From Pseudomonadota bacterium (GTDB taxonomy: Bacteria; Pseudomonadota; Gammaproteobacteria; Burkholderiales; Rhodocyclaceae), in the NCBI GenBank assembly GCA_026399515.1, contig JAPLQT010000047.1, forward strand, positions 1 through 61,057: 61,057 bases of DNA, read 5' to 3'. The translations under genes were made by a program, and so were the position numbers. Below are positions 1-7,467 of this stretch, in pieces (the stretch's first letter is position 1; the number at the start of each line of letters is the position of its first letter). The notes under the pieces are model-generated. The model was not told the DNA's origin. It saw only the letters and a program-made list of their open reading frames with translations, and made no database searches.

Positions 1-52
1 TGCCGCGTTGGAGTGATTGACAACGCGCTAGATTGTTGGCATTATCTACAAC

Positions 53-349
53 ATGAAAGCAGTTGAGCTAATTCAAACGCGCGTTGCCTACTCCGAGTGG
101 GCTTTTGCCGAGTTGGCGTTATGGCGACTGCCAAAACCGACGGTGGGATCGTCGCACAGATTCAAATACAAGCTTGCGTATGTGGTACGCGGTGTATGTG
201 TCCTGGGCTATGACAACGAGGTTGGGAAAGGGGACCATCGCCACTTCGGCGGGAAAGAATATAGATATGCTTTCTCGACGCCTGATCAACTAATTGTCGA
301 CTTTCAGCATGATATTGCGAGGTGGAACAGTGAGAACCATAACCCTTGA
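53..349 (+). CDS. TumE-family (DUF6516) toxin of a toxin-antitoxin pair
   Basis: A 98-residue protein resembling the TumE/DUF6516 toxin family. The conserved core is visible: an N-terminal AFAELALWRLPKP stretch, then YKLAYVVRGVCVLGYDNE (about residues 40-56) and the family signature GKGDHRH (58-64). Family members are small toxins encoded just upstream of a winged-helix antitoxin, and that is the arrangement here: the next gene starts inside the last 20 bases. No good ribosome binding site precedes the ATG at 53, but this is the only ATG that keeps the whole domain. The molecular activity of this family is not known to me beyond toxicity. Assignment is by motif recognition only. Confidence 0.75.
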   Translation: MKAVELIQTRVAYSEWAFAELALWRLPKPTVGSSHRFKYKLAYVVRGVCVLGYDNEVGKGDHRHFGGKEYRYAFSTPDQLIVDFQHDIARWNSENHNP

Positions 350-677
350 TGTAAGAACCCCCGCCGATTCAATGGCGGACTTCGTAAATGCTTGGAAAAC
401 TGCCAAGCCCCAAAAATCTGCACGTATCAGCTTCGCTACCCCCGAATTACTTTGGAGAGTGCTGACCGAAAAACGGTGGGAGTTGCTTAAAAAACTTTGC
501 GGTGCTGGGCCGGTATCAATCCGCGAAGCTGCCCGCCGTGTTGGGCGCGATGTCAAGGCTGTACATGGCGATGTAACGGCACTACTCAATGCTGGGGTGC
601 TTAACCGTACCGAGGATGGTCGCATCGTCTTTCCGTTCGAGGCCGTTAAAGTAGAGTTTCTTTTGCAAGCAGCGTAG
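330..677 (+). CDS. TumA-like winged-helix antitoxin / regulator
   Basis: This 115-residue protein fits the antitoxin partner of TumE-type toxins. After a short N-terminal segment (RTITLDVRTPADSMADF) comes a helix-turn-helix of MarR/HTH_24 type: KRWELLKKL, then SIREAARRVGRDVKAVHGDV, then a wing with VLNRTEDGRIVFPFE. I prefer the GTG at 330 because a GAGGTGG motif sits 5 bases upstream and because the family begins with an RTI/KTI motif; an ATG at 294 is in frame but adds 12 unrelated residues. It overlaps the toxin gene by 20 bases, implying translational coupling. It probably neutralises the toxin and represses the pair. Confidence 0.72.
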   Translation: MRTITLDVRTPADSMADFVNAWKTAKPQKSARISFATPELLWRVLTEKRWELLKKLCGAGPVSIREAARRVGRDVKAVHGDVTALLNAGVLNRTEDGRIVFPFEAVKVEFLLQAA

Positions 678-801
678 TTTGACCGGATGCAGCGGCCGAA
701 CCCATCCATCCACACGGACGCCGCGCGATGAAGCCGCGCAGCGCCGGTGGCCTTGAACCTCGGGCGCCTTGGCTCTCCGACTCAATCTCACTCGCATTGC
801 G

Positions 802-1323
802 ATGACTATGACCATCATGCCTGCACGTTTTCGGTTGCTGCTTGTCGTTCTTCTTTGCCTGGTAACAGTTGCCATGGCCCAAACCTCCCCATCACAATCG
901 CCGTCAGGAGCCAATCACGTGAATTCAGTCGCAAAGGGTACCTTCACCGTATCACTTAAGCCCCAGGCCCTCTCGGACATCGCATCTGGTTCCGACATAG
1001 GGCGTATGTCGATCGACAAGGTGTTTTCGGGGGATTTGGTCGGAACGAGTCGAGGCGAGATGCTGAGCGCAATGAGCGCCGTAAAGGGCTCCGCCGGCTA
1101 TGTGGCAATTGAGCGAGTCTCGGGGACAATCGACGGCCGGATCGGAACATTTGCACTCCAACACAGCGGAATCATGAACCGGGGCAGTCCCACTCTAACT
1201 GTCGTCGTCATTCCTGATTCCGGCACCGGCGGGCTTTCTGGCCTTTCCGGCACTCTGGCAATCGACATTTCGGACGGCAAACACTTCTATACCCTTAGTT
1301 ACTCTTTGCCTGCGCAACACTGA
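802..1323 (+). CDS. Secreted DUF3224 family protein
   Basis: A 173-residue protein with a typical signal peptide: RFRLLLVVLLCLVTVAMA, cleavage likely before QTSP. The mature part matches the DUF3224 pattern as I know it: GTFTVSLKPQ, GRMSIDKVFSGDL, GEMLSAMSAVKGSAGYVAIE, FALQHSGIM and VVIPDSGTGGLSGL, in that order. DUF3224 proteins are small beta-barrel proteins of unknown function; the export signal implies a periplasmic or secreted location here. Starts at 802, 808 and 817 (all ATG) are possible; none has a strong ribosome binding site. It stands alone, with about 120 bases to its neighbours on either side. Confidence 0.75.
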   Translation: MTMTIMPARFRLLLVVLLCLVTVAMAQTSPSQSPSGANHVNSVAKGTFTVSLKPQALSDIASGSDIGRMSIDKVFSGDLVGTSRGEMLSAMSAVKGSAGYVAIERVSGTIDGRIGTFALQHSGIMNRGSPTLTVVVIPDSGTGGLSGLSGTLAIDISDGKHFYTLSYSLPAQH

Positions 1324-1444
1324 GCCTCATGCAACTGCCCACGACGTCCAACCCGGTAGTTAACCGGACGCTGCCCGATAGAGCCGGCTGGCATCAGGAC
1401 TGGCGAACCTACTTCCGCGCAAGATCGATACCCGGACACCTGCT

Positions 1445-3475
1445 ATGACCCATCACGTCTACGCATTGAAGAACCCACGCGAAAACACCGGTACAAGCGC
1501 CTGGAAGCCGTGGGTCGTCTTGGTGGCACTCTGCTCGGCTTTGGGCGCGGCACACGCAGTCGAAATTCAGCCGTACGCGACCGAAGTGCTGTTCAAGAAT
1601 CCCAAATACGGCGAAACGAGGCTCTCCCCCGACACCAGGCAATTGGCGGCGATAGCCGAGATCTCCGGCCGCATGCATCTCGTCGTCATGGATCTGGACA
1701 GCCGGCAGATGAAGTCGGTGGCCGGTTTTAGCGACGCCGACGTCGCCTGGTTTGCATGGATCAATGACCGGCGACTGGTGTTCAACCTCCAGGATCGTAA
1801 CGCGGCGCTGGGCGAACAACAGGGCGCCGGCTTGTTTGCCGTGGATGCGGACGGCTCCGCCATGCGCGAGCTTATGCCTCCGGTGCGAAAACAGGCCAAA
1901 TCCGCCGCTCTTGTCCGAGTAGTGTACAGCGCCAGATACCTGCATCAGATAAGGAACACCGACGACATCCTGATATTCAGGGCCACATCGGGGAAGAAGA
2001 GCGCCGACGTCATGCGACAGGACACGCGCACCGGTCGCATGACGTCGGAGGTGATGGGTATTACCGGAGATATCGTCAGTGCGCTCGCGGATTCCAACGG
2101 AACACTGAGAGCGCTTCAGTCTGTGGATAGCGGTGGTCGTGTACTGAACTGGTACCGCGCGGAGTCGGGTGCGGACTGGCAGCAGATCGCGGCATTTGCG
2201 AGTGTGCAGGCGATCGAGCGTTGGACGCCGCTGGGCTTTTCCGTCGACGGCAAGAGTCTATGGGTATCGGCCAGGATCGATCGGGACAAGGCCGCGATTT
2301 ATTCCTACGATCTCGCGCATCGTCGGATCGGCGAATTGGCCGTCGAGCACCCGGACGTCGACATAATCGGCGGTCTGCACCTCGCGCCGAAGAACGGGGA
2401 ACTGTTGGGGGTCACCATCGAAGCCGACAAGCAGCAAACCTGGTGGTTTGACGCGGCATGGGCCAAGGCGCAGGCAACGGTCGACGCGGCGCTGCCTGAC
2501 CGCGTCAATCGCCTCAGCGGCGACGTCGCCTCGCGGGTGCTGGTATTCTCCTACACCGAACGTGATGCCGGGCGCTACTACCTTTACGACCTGGGCAAGG
2601 GCAGTTTGGTCGAATTGTTCGCGACATACCCGGACCTCGATCCGAAGCGCTTCGCCAAGACGCAATTCCTGACCTATGCGGCGAGGGACAAGCGAACGAT
2701 CCCCGCCTATCTGACGCTGCCGCTCGTCCCGACAGGGCACAAGCCGCCGCTGATTGTCCTGGTTCATGGCGGCCCCGCGGCGCGCGACCATTGGGCCTTC
2801 AACCCGGCCGTACAGTTTCTGGCAGGGCGGGGCTACGCAGTCCTGCAGCCACAGTTCCGCGGCTCGGTCGGCTTCGGCAGTCAACACTTCAGAGCCGGCT
2901 GGAAGGCCTGGGGACTGGCCATGCAGGACGACCTGAGCGACGGCGTTCGGGCGATGATCGAGCAGGGGCACGCGGATCCCTCCCGGATTTGCATCATGGG
3001 CGCCAGCTACGGCGGCTACGCGGCGATGATGGGACTGGCCAAGGACCCTGGACTCTATAAATGCGGGGTGAGCTTTGCGGGGGTTAGCGACATCGGTCTG
3101 CTCTTCAGTGTCAGTTGGTCCGACACAGCGGATTCCCTGTGGGCGGACTTCGGGATGAAGAATCAAATCGGGGATCCGGTGGTCGATGCCGCTCAATTCG
3201 CATTGACGTCGCCCGTCGAGCAGGCAGCGAAGATCGCGGCTCCCCTTTTTCTGGCGTATGCGACAGATGACTACCGCGTACCCATGGTGCACGGCGAAAA
3301 GATGCGAAACGCCTTGGATGCGGCGAAGAAGCCCTACGAATGGTTTGTATTGCTCGGGGAAGGCCATGGAATGATGCTGGCCGAGAGCCGCATAGCCTAC
3401 TTTCACCGTGTTGAATCGTTTCTTGCCACGCATCTGTCGCCAACGCCGCAAGGCGCAACGACGACTCGTCAGTGA
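1445..3475 (+). CDS. Exported S9-family prolyl oligopeptidase / acylaminoacyl peptidase
   Basis: This 676-residue protein starts with a signal peptide (hydrophobic WVVLVALCSALGAAHA, cleavage near residue 38). A beta-propeller-like region spans about 45-400 and a C-terminal alpha/beta-hydrolase domain about 420-665. The nucleophile motif GASYGGYAAM places Ser521; the acid is Asp609 in ATDDYRVP and the base His641 in GEGHGM. An HGG oxyanion motif (VLVHGGPAARDHW) precedes them. It should hydrolyse short peptides in the periplasm, and the S9C branch often releases N-acylated or proline-adjacent residues. A second S9 enzyme follows 110 bases downstream, so the two may be co-expressed. Confidence 0.85.
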   Translation: MTHHVYALKNPRENTGTSAWKPWVVLVALCSALGAAHAVEIQPYATEVLFKNPKYGETRLSPDTRQLAAIAEISGRMHLVVMDLDSRQMKSVAGFSDADVAWFAWINDRRLVFNLQDRNAALGEQQGAGLFAVDADGSAMRELMPPVRKQAKSAALVRVVYSARYLHQIRNTDDILIFRATSGKKSADVMRQDTRTGRMTSEVMGITGDIVSALADSNGTLRALQSVDSGGRVLNWYRAESGADWQQIAAFASVQAIERWTPLGFSVDGKSLWVSARIDRDKAAIYSYDLAHRRIGELAVEHPDVDIIGGLHLAPKNGELLGVTIEADKQQTWWFDAAWAKAQATVDAALPDRVNRLSGDVASRVLVFSYTERDAGRYYLYDLGKGSLVELFATYPDLDPKRFAKTQFLTYAARDKRTIPAYLTLPLVPTGHKPPLIVLVHGGPAARDHWAFNPAVQFLAGRGYAVLQPQFRGSVGFGSQHFRAGWKAWGLAMQDDLSDGVRAMIEQGHADPSRICIMGASYGGYAAMMGLAKDPGLYKCGVSFAGVSDIGLLFSVSWSDTADSLWADFGMKNQIGDPVVDAAQFALTSPVEQAAKIAAPLFLAYATDDYRVPMVHGEKMRNALDAAKKPYEWFVLLGEGHGMMLAESRIAYFHRVESFLATHLSPTPQGATTTRQ

Positions 3476-3585
3476 CAGGTCGCTGAAAGCGGCTACGGTA
3501 AGGGAGCCTGATGAGGCATACTTCCGGATCGGCGCCTTGCTGTCGCCGGGATTGCAATTCTCGAATATCTAGATGGAGAAAACTT

Positions 3586-6132
3586 GTGCGACGCCATTCC
3601 ACCATGAGCTATTCCCTTATAGCGGCACTCGTCGCTGTTTCCGGCAGCGTTGCGGCACCGGCGAACTTGCCTCCGCCGGTTGCGATCTCCGCAACGTCAC
3701 CGACCCAGTCTGCATCAGGATATGACCAGCCGCCGAAAAATATTCTGGAGGTTATGCATGCACTCTCGCCGCCAACGGCCAATGTGAGCCCAACGCAGAA
3801 TGCGATTCTGCTTGTCTCGTGGCAGGACTATCCGCCGATTTCCCGAGTGGCGACGCCATTCCTGCGACTGGCGGGAGCGCGCATCGAGCCCAGGAATCAC
3901 AGCAAGCATGACACCCCCGGCGGTTATGGAATCAAGCCTTGTGTAAGAGGCTTCGAGTTGGTTCGGATTGCCGATGGGGCGCGAATCCCGGTCAGTCTGC
4001 CTCCGGGCGCATGCCCGGATAGTCCCGTGTGGTCCGCCGACGGCAAGCGATTCGCGTTCGCAAATATCGCATCGGTGTCGGTCCAACTGTGGGTCGGCGA
4101 CGCGAGCACCGGCAAAGTGCATCACGTACCCGGTGTTCGTTTGAACCCGATGTTCAAAGGTGAGTTGCAATGGATGCCCGATCAGAAAACGCTCCTGGTC
4201 AAATTGGTTCCCGACCACATGCGTGCGCCGCCGCCCGAGCCGCTGGTACCGAGCGGTCCGAGCATCCAGGAATCCGGTAGCGAAAAAGGGCAAAGCAGCA
4301 CCTATGAAAATCGAGACACCCTGAACAACAAGCACGACGAGGATCTGTTCGACTACTACGCCGCTTCGCAAGTGGCGTTCGTCGATGCAGCCACCTCAAC
4401 GATCACGCGAGTCGGAAAACCGGGCAATTACGAGTCGGTCGAACCGGCGCCCGATGGCCGGCATCTGCTCGTCACCGCAATCCACAAGCCCTATTCGTAC
4501 GTCACGACCTATGAGCGATTTCCTCAGGATATCGACGTGTGGGATGCCTCGAACCGCGCGAAAATAGTCGCCCACCGCATCGCCGCGCTTCCGTTGGCGG
4601 ATCGCGTCCCCATACATGGCGTACCGGTCGGGCCCCGCCAATTTTCCTGGCGCGCCACCGAGCCCGCGACGCTGGTATGGGCGGAGGCTCTGGATGGCGG
4701 TGACTGGAAGGTCAAGGTTGCCGCTCGCGACAAAGTGCTCATGCTGAAGGCGCCCTTCAATTCGACGGCTATCGAGATAGCCCGGACCGAGCAGCGTTAC
4801 CAGGGCATCGCATGGAGCGAGCAACGGAACATCGCGCTGATGTACGAGTATGACCATAACCGGCACTGGATGCGGACATTCATTGTCAACGTCGATGACC
4901 AGCAACAGAAACCGAGCCTGCTTTGGGATCGTTCGACCGAGGAAAAATATGCGAACCCCGGCGGTCCGGTGTATCGGCGGCTGTTGAACGGATATCGGGT
5001 GGTTCGTATGGACGGTGATTCGATCTACCTCTCGGGAAACGGCTCATCCCCGGACGGCGATCGGCCTTTCCTCGATCGTCTCGATCTCAAGACACAAAAA
5101 TCACAGCGCCTGTTTCGCAGCGACAAGGATGCCTACGAGCAATTCCTTTCCTTCAACGGCGCCGACACACGCAGCTTCGTCACTTGGCGCCAAACGGTGA
5201 TCGATCCGCCGAACGCTTTCCTGAGAACGCTGGGGGGAAGCCTGGAGGCGGCGGAGGGGGAAGCCGCTTTTGCTTCGACCAGAGCCGCGATTACCCATAT
5301 TCCCGACCCGACGCCCGCGGTGCGCGCGATCAAGAAGCGGCTGGTCAAGTACAAGCGCGACGACGGGCTGGACTTGTCGTTCACGCTGTATACCCCGCCC
5401 GGCTACAAGGAAGGCACTCGCGTTCCCACGATCCTGTACGCCTATCCTCTCGACTATGCCGATGCATCGAAGGCCGGCCAGGTGGTAGGTTCCCAGGCGA
5501 CCTTCACACGCCTGAGGCAATACAGGCTGCTCCTGCTCGCAGGCTACGCCATCATCGACAACGCCGCGTTCCCCATCGTCGGCGATCCGAAGAAAGCCTA
5601 CGATACCTACCTCGAACAGCTGGTTGCCGATGCGAAGGCGGCGGTCGATGAGGCAGTGCGTCTTGGCGTTGCCGACCCGAAACGGATCGGCGTCACCGGG
5701 CATAGCCACGGCGCGCTGATGACCGCCAATCTGCTGGCCCATTCCGATTTGTTCCGGGCCGGTGTGGCAACCAGCGGCTCCTACAACAAGACGCTCACGC
5801 CGTTCGGATTTCAGAACGAGCGCAGATCGGTTTGGGAGGCGGCGGATGTTTATCAAAAGGTCTCGCCATTCTTCTTCGCCGATAAACTAAAGACGCCCAT
5901 CCTCATCGTCCACGGCGCCGATGACGCGAATCCCTGCACCACACCGCTGCAGGCCAGCAAACTCTATGAGGCGATCCGAGGTAACGGCGGTACCGCGAGG
6001 CTGGTCATGCTCCCGCACGAACCGCACTGGTATACGGCGATGGAGTCGAATGAGCAGCTCATTTACGAAATGGTCCGCTGGTTCGACAAATACGTTAAGG
6101 ACGCACCGTCGGCGGTCAAGACGGGAGACTGA
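3586..6132 (+). CDS. Exported S9D-type glutamyl endopeptidase-like serine peptidase
   Basis: An 848-residue S9 peptidase from a GTG start at 3586, chosen because GGAGA lies 7 bases upstream and because the protein then begins VRRHSTMSYSLIAALVAVSG, a plausible signal peptide. The C-terminal hydrolase domain strongly resembles the chloroplast glutamyl endopeptidase (CGEP) branch: GHSHGALMTANLLAHSD, then SYNKTLTPFGFQNERRSVWE, then ILIVHGADDANP and LPHEPHWY. The triad would be Ser707, Asp780 and His814. CGEP-like enzymes cleave after acidic residues; specificity here is inferred. It follows the first S9 gene on the same strand. Together they would supply peptides for the peptide and proline catabolism encoded next door. 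Confidence 0.83.
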   Translation: MRRHSTMSYSLIAALVAVSGSVAAPANLPPPVAISATSPTQSASGYDQPPKNILEVMHALSPPTANVSPTQNAILLVSWQDYPPISRVATPFLRLAGARIEPRNHSKHDTPGGYGIKPCVRGFELVRIADGARIPVSLPPGACPDSPVWSADGKRFAFANIASVSVQLWVGDASTGKVHHVPGVRLNPMFKGELQWMPDQKTLLVKLVPDHMRAPPPEPLVPSGPSIQESGSEKGQSSTYENRDTLNNKHDEDLFDYYAASQVAFVDAATSTITRVGKPGNYESVEPAPDGRHLLVTAIHKPYSYVTTYERFPQDIDVWDASNRAKIVAHRIAALPLADRVPIHGVPVGPRQFSWRATEPATLVWAEALDGGDWKVKVAARDKVLMLKAPFNSTAIEIARTEQRYQGIAWSEQRNIALMYEYDHNRHWMRTFIVNVDDQQQKPSLLWDRSTEEKYANPGGPVYRRLLNGYRVVRMDGDSIYLSGNGSSPDGDRPFLDRLDLKTQKSQRLFRSDKDAYEQFLSFNGADTRSFVTWRQTVIDPPNAFLRTLGGSLEAAEGEAAFASTRAAITHIPDPTPAVRAIKKRLVKYKRDDGLDLSFTLYTPPGYKEGTRVPTILYAYPLDYADASKAGQVVGSQATFTRLRQYRLLLLAGYAIIDNAAFPIVGDPKKAYDTYLEQLVADAKAAVDEAVRLGVADPKRIGVTGHSHGALMTANLLAHSDLFRAGVATSGSYNKTLTPFGFQNERRSVWEAADVYQKVSPFFFADKLKTPILIVHGADDANPCTTPLQASKLYEAIRGNGGTARLVMLPHEPHWYTAMESNEQLIYEMVRWFDKYVKDAPSAVKTGD

Positions 6133-6145
6133 CAGCCTAATTTGC

Positions 6146-6164
6146 GAGCTGCGAGCCGCAGCTC
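6146..6164. terminator. Hairpin between convergent genes
   Basis: An 8-bp perfect stem (GAGCTGCG / CGCAGCTC) with a 3-base loop lies in the 85-bp gap where the S9 peptidase gene (+) and the cupin gene (-) converge. There is no long T tract, so it is a weak or bidirectional terminator candidate. Confidence 0.45.
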
Positions 6165-6217
6165 GGCATGGGTATATTCAGGGTTCGTTTGCGTTCTCGA
6201 CCAACGAATCGCATAAC

Positions 6218-6535
6218 TCATTTTCCCAGCAAGACCCATACTATCTTGCAGTCCTCCAAAACCTCACCGGCCTGCATTTCGCCGGGAGCGAACTGCACGA
6301 CCTCGCCTTTGCCGACGATGCGTTCGCCATCTTGGGTGATTGCCTTGATGCGACCTTCCGTGACCATGGATATTTCGTGCTCGGGGTTGGCTTTCATTCC
6401 GTCTGCCGGGAGCCTCGCTCCCTTGGGCAGGAAGACCGTGCCCATGCGGAAATGGACTGCCCCTTCTTTTATTTCCAGTAGTTGTTTCAGGTGACCGTCT
6501 TGCGGCCCGGGATATTGGAGCTGCAATACGTTCAT
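6218..6535 (-). CDS. Small single-domain cupin
   Basis: A 105-residue protein with the cupin fold signature: FRMGTVFLPKGARLP, then PEHEISMVTEGRIKAITQDGE, then GKGEVVQFAPGEMQ. The second-motif glycine and proline pattern is clear, but the first motif has only PEHE rather than the usual HxH, so metal binding is doubtful. It is the last gene of the long minus-strand operon and overlaps the upstream ornithine cyclodeaminase-like gene by 4 bases (ATGA). In such operons small cupins are often auxiliary or substrate-isomerising proteins; no specific reaction can be assigned. Confidence 0.75.
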   Translation of the reverse strand: MNVLQLQYPGPQDGHLKQLLEIKEGAVHFRMGTVFLPKGARLPADGMKANPEHEISMVTEGRIKAITQDGERIVGKGEVVQFAPGEMQAGEVLEDCKIVWVLLGK

Positions 6536-7452
6536 GATTTTGGCTGGTTGGTGTATGCGTCATATACCAATCGTGCGGCGACGGCGTCTTCGACGGCCTG
6601 GCCGAGCGCCTTGAAAACGACCGTGATCCCGGCCGGGACCGCGACCTTGCCCGCCAGCACCTCGCCGATTTCGCATTGCACGCGGGCGCCGGAGAGAATC
6701 ACGTCACCGGACTCGGTTTCGGCGGCACGGCGGTGGTCGACGATGAGGTAGTTCGCCATGGCGGCGTCGTCCAGTTCGCGCCATCCCGGACGCGGGGCGC
6801 CGACCGCATGCACCAATGCGCCGGGCTTGAGCCAGCGACCCATCAGCACCGGCGTGCTGGCGTTGGTGACGGTCACCACGATGTCGGCATCGCGCACCGC
6901 GGTTTCCGCATCGGGACTGGCGATGCCGGCTATCTCTTCGGCGCAGCGTTGGGCATTGGCGGGGTTGCGGCTCCACACGCGGATATCGCTGATGGACACG
7001 ACGGCGCGCAGCGCCAGCGCGTGAGTGCGCGCCAGGGCGCCGGAGCCGAGCAGGGCCAGCCGTTTGGGCTGCCGGTCGCGCAGCGCCCGGGTGGCCACGG
7101 CGGAGACGGCGGCGGTGCGCAAGGCGGTCAGCCAGGTGGCATCCATCACCGCCAGCGGGCTGCCGGTGGCCGGATCGAGCAGCACCAGTGTGGCGATCAT
7201 GGTCGGCAGTCCGCGCGCTGCGTTGTCCGGAACCTGGGTGATCAGCTTGACCGCCAGAGAACCGATGACCAGCGCCGGTTTGACAAAGAGCAGGCTGCCG
7301 AGAGTGGGCAACTCCATCACCGTGCGCATCGGTTGAGTCACCCTCCCGGCCGAGAGATAGATCAGCGCGGTTTCGATTGCCGGGAGTAGAGCGTCGAGCG
7401 ACAGCAGCCGGCGTATGGTGGCGTCGTCCAGCAGTAGGGGAGGAGGGATCAT
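6532..7452 (-). CDS. Ornithine cyclodeaminase / mu-crystallin family protein
   Basis: A 306-residue member of the OCD/mu-crystallin family. Visible hallmarks are VKLITQVPDNAARGLPTMIATLVLLDPATG, then MDATWLTALRTAAVSAVATRAL, then a Rossmann motif LALLGSGALARTHALAL (about residue 128 on), and VHAVGAPRPGWRELDD. Known members convert ornithine to proline, reduce pyrroline-2-carboxylate or other cyclic imines with NAD(P)H, or form opine-like products. It begins 15 bases after the expected putA stop and ends in a 4-base overlap with the cupin gene, so it belongs to the proline-centred operon. A pyrroline/proline role is therefore likely, but the substrate is inferred. Confidence 0.85.
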   Translation of the reverse strand: MIPPPLLLDDATIRRLLSLDALLPAIETALIYLSAGRVTQPMRTVMELPTLGSLLFVKPALVIGSLAVKLITQVPDNAARGLPTMIATLVLLDPATGSPLAVMDATWLTALRTAAVSAVATRALRDRQPKRLALLGSGALARTHALALRAVVSISDIRVWSRNPANAQRCAEEIAGIASPDAETAVRDADIVVTVTNASTPVLMGRWLKPGALVHAVGAPRPGWRELDDAAMANYLIVDHRRAAETESGDVILSGARVQCEIGEVLAGKVAVPAGITVVFKALGQAVEDAVAARLVYDAYTNQPKS

Positions 7453-7467
7453 GGCGAAGATATCCTC

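Noticed and set aside
6704-7467. Continuation of the putA reading frame to 6704 as a real fusion protein
   Set aside because: The extra residues are arginine-rich nonsense and run antisense-frame over a clearly genuine OCD-like gene; the true PutA tail is visible in another frame ending at 7468.
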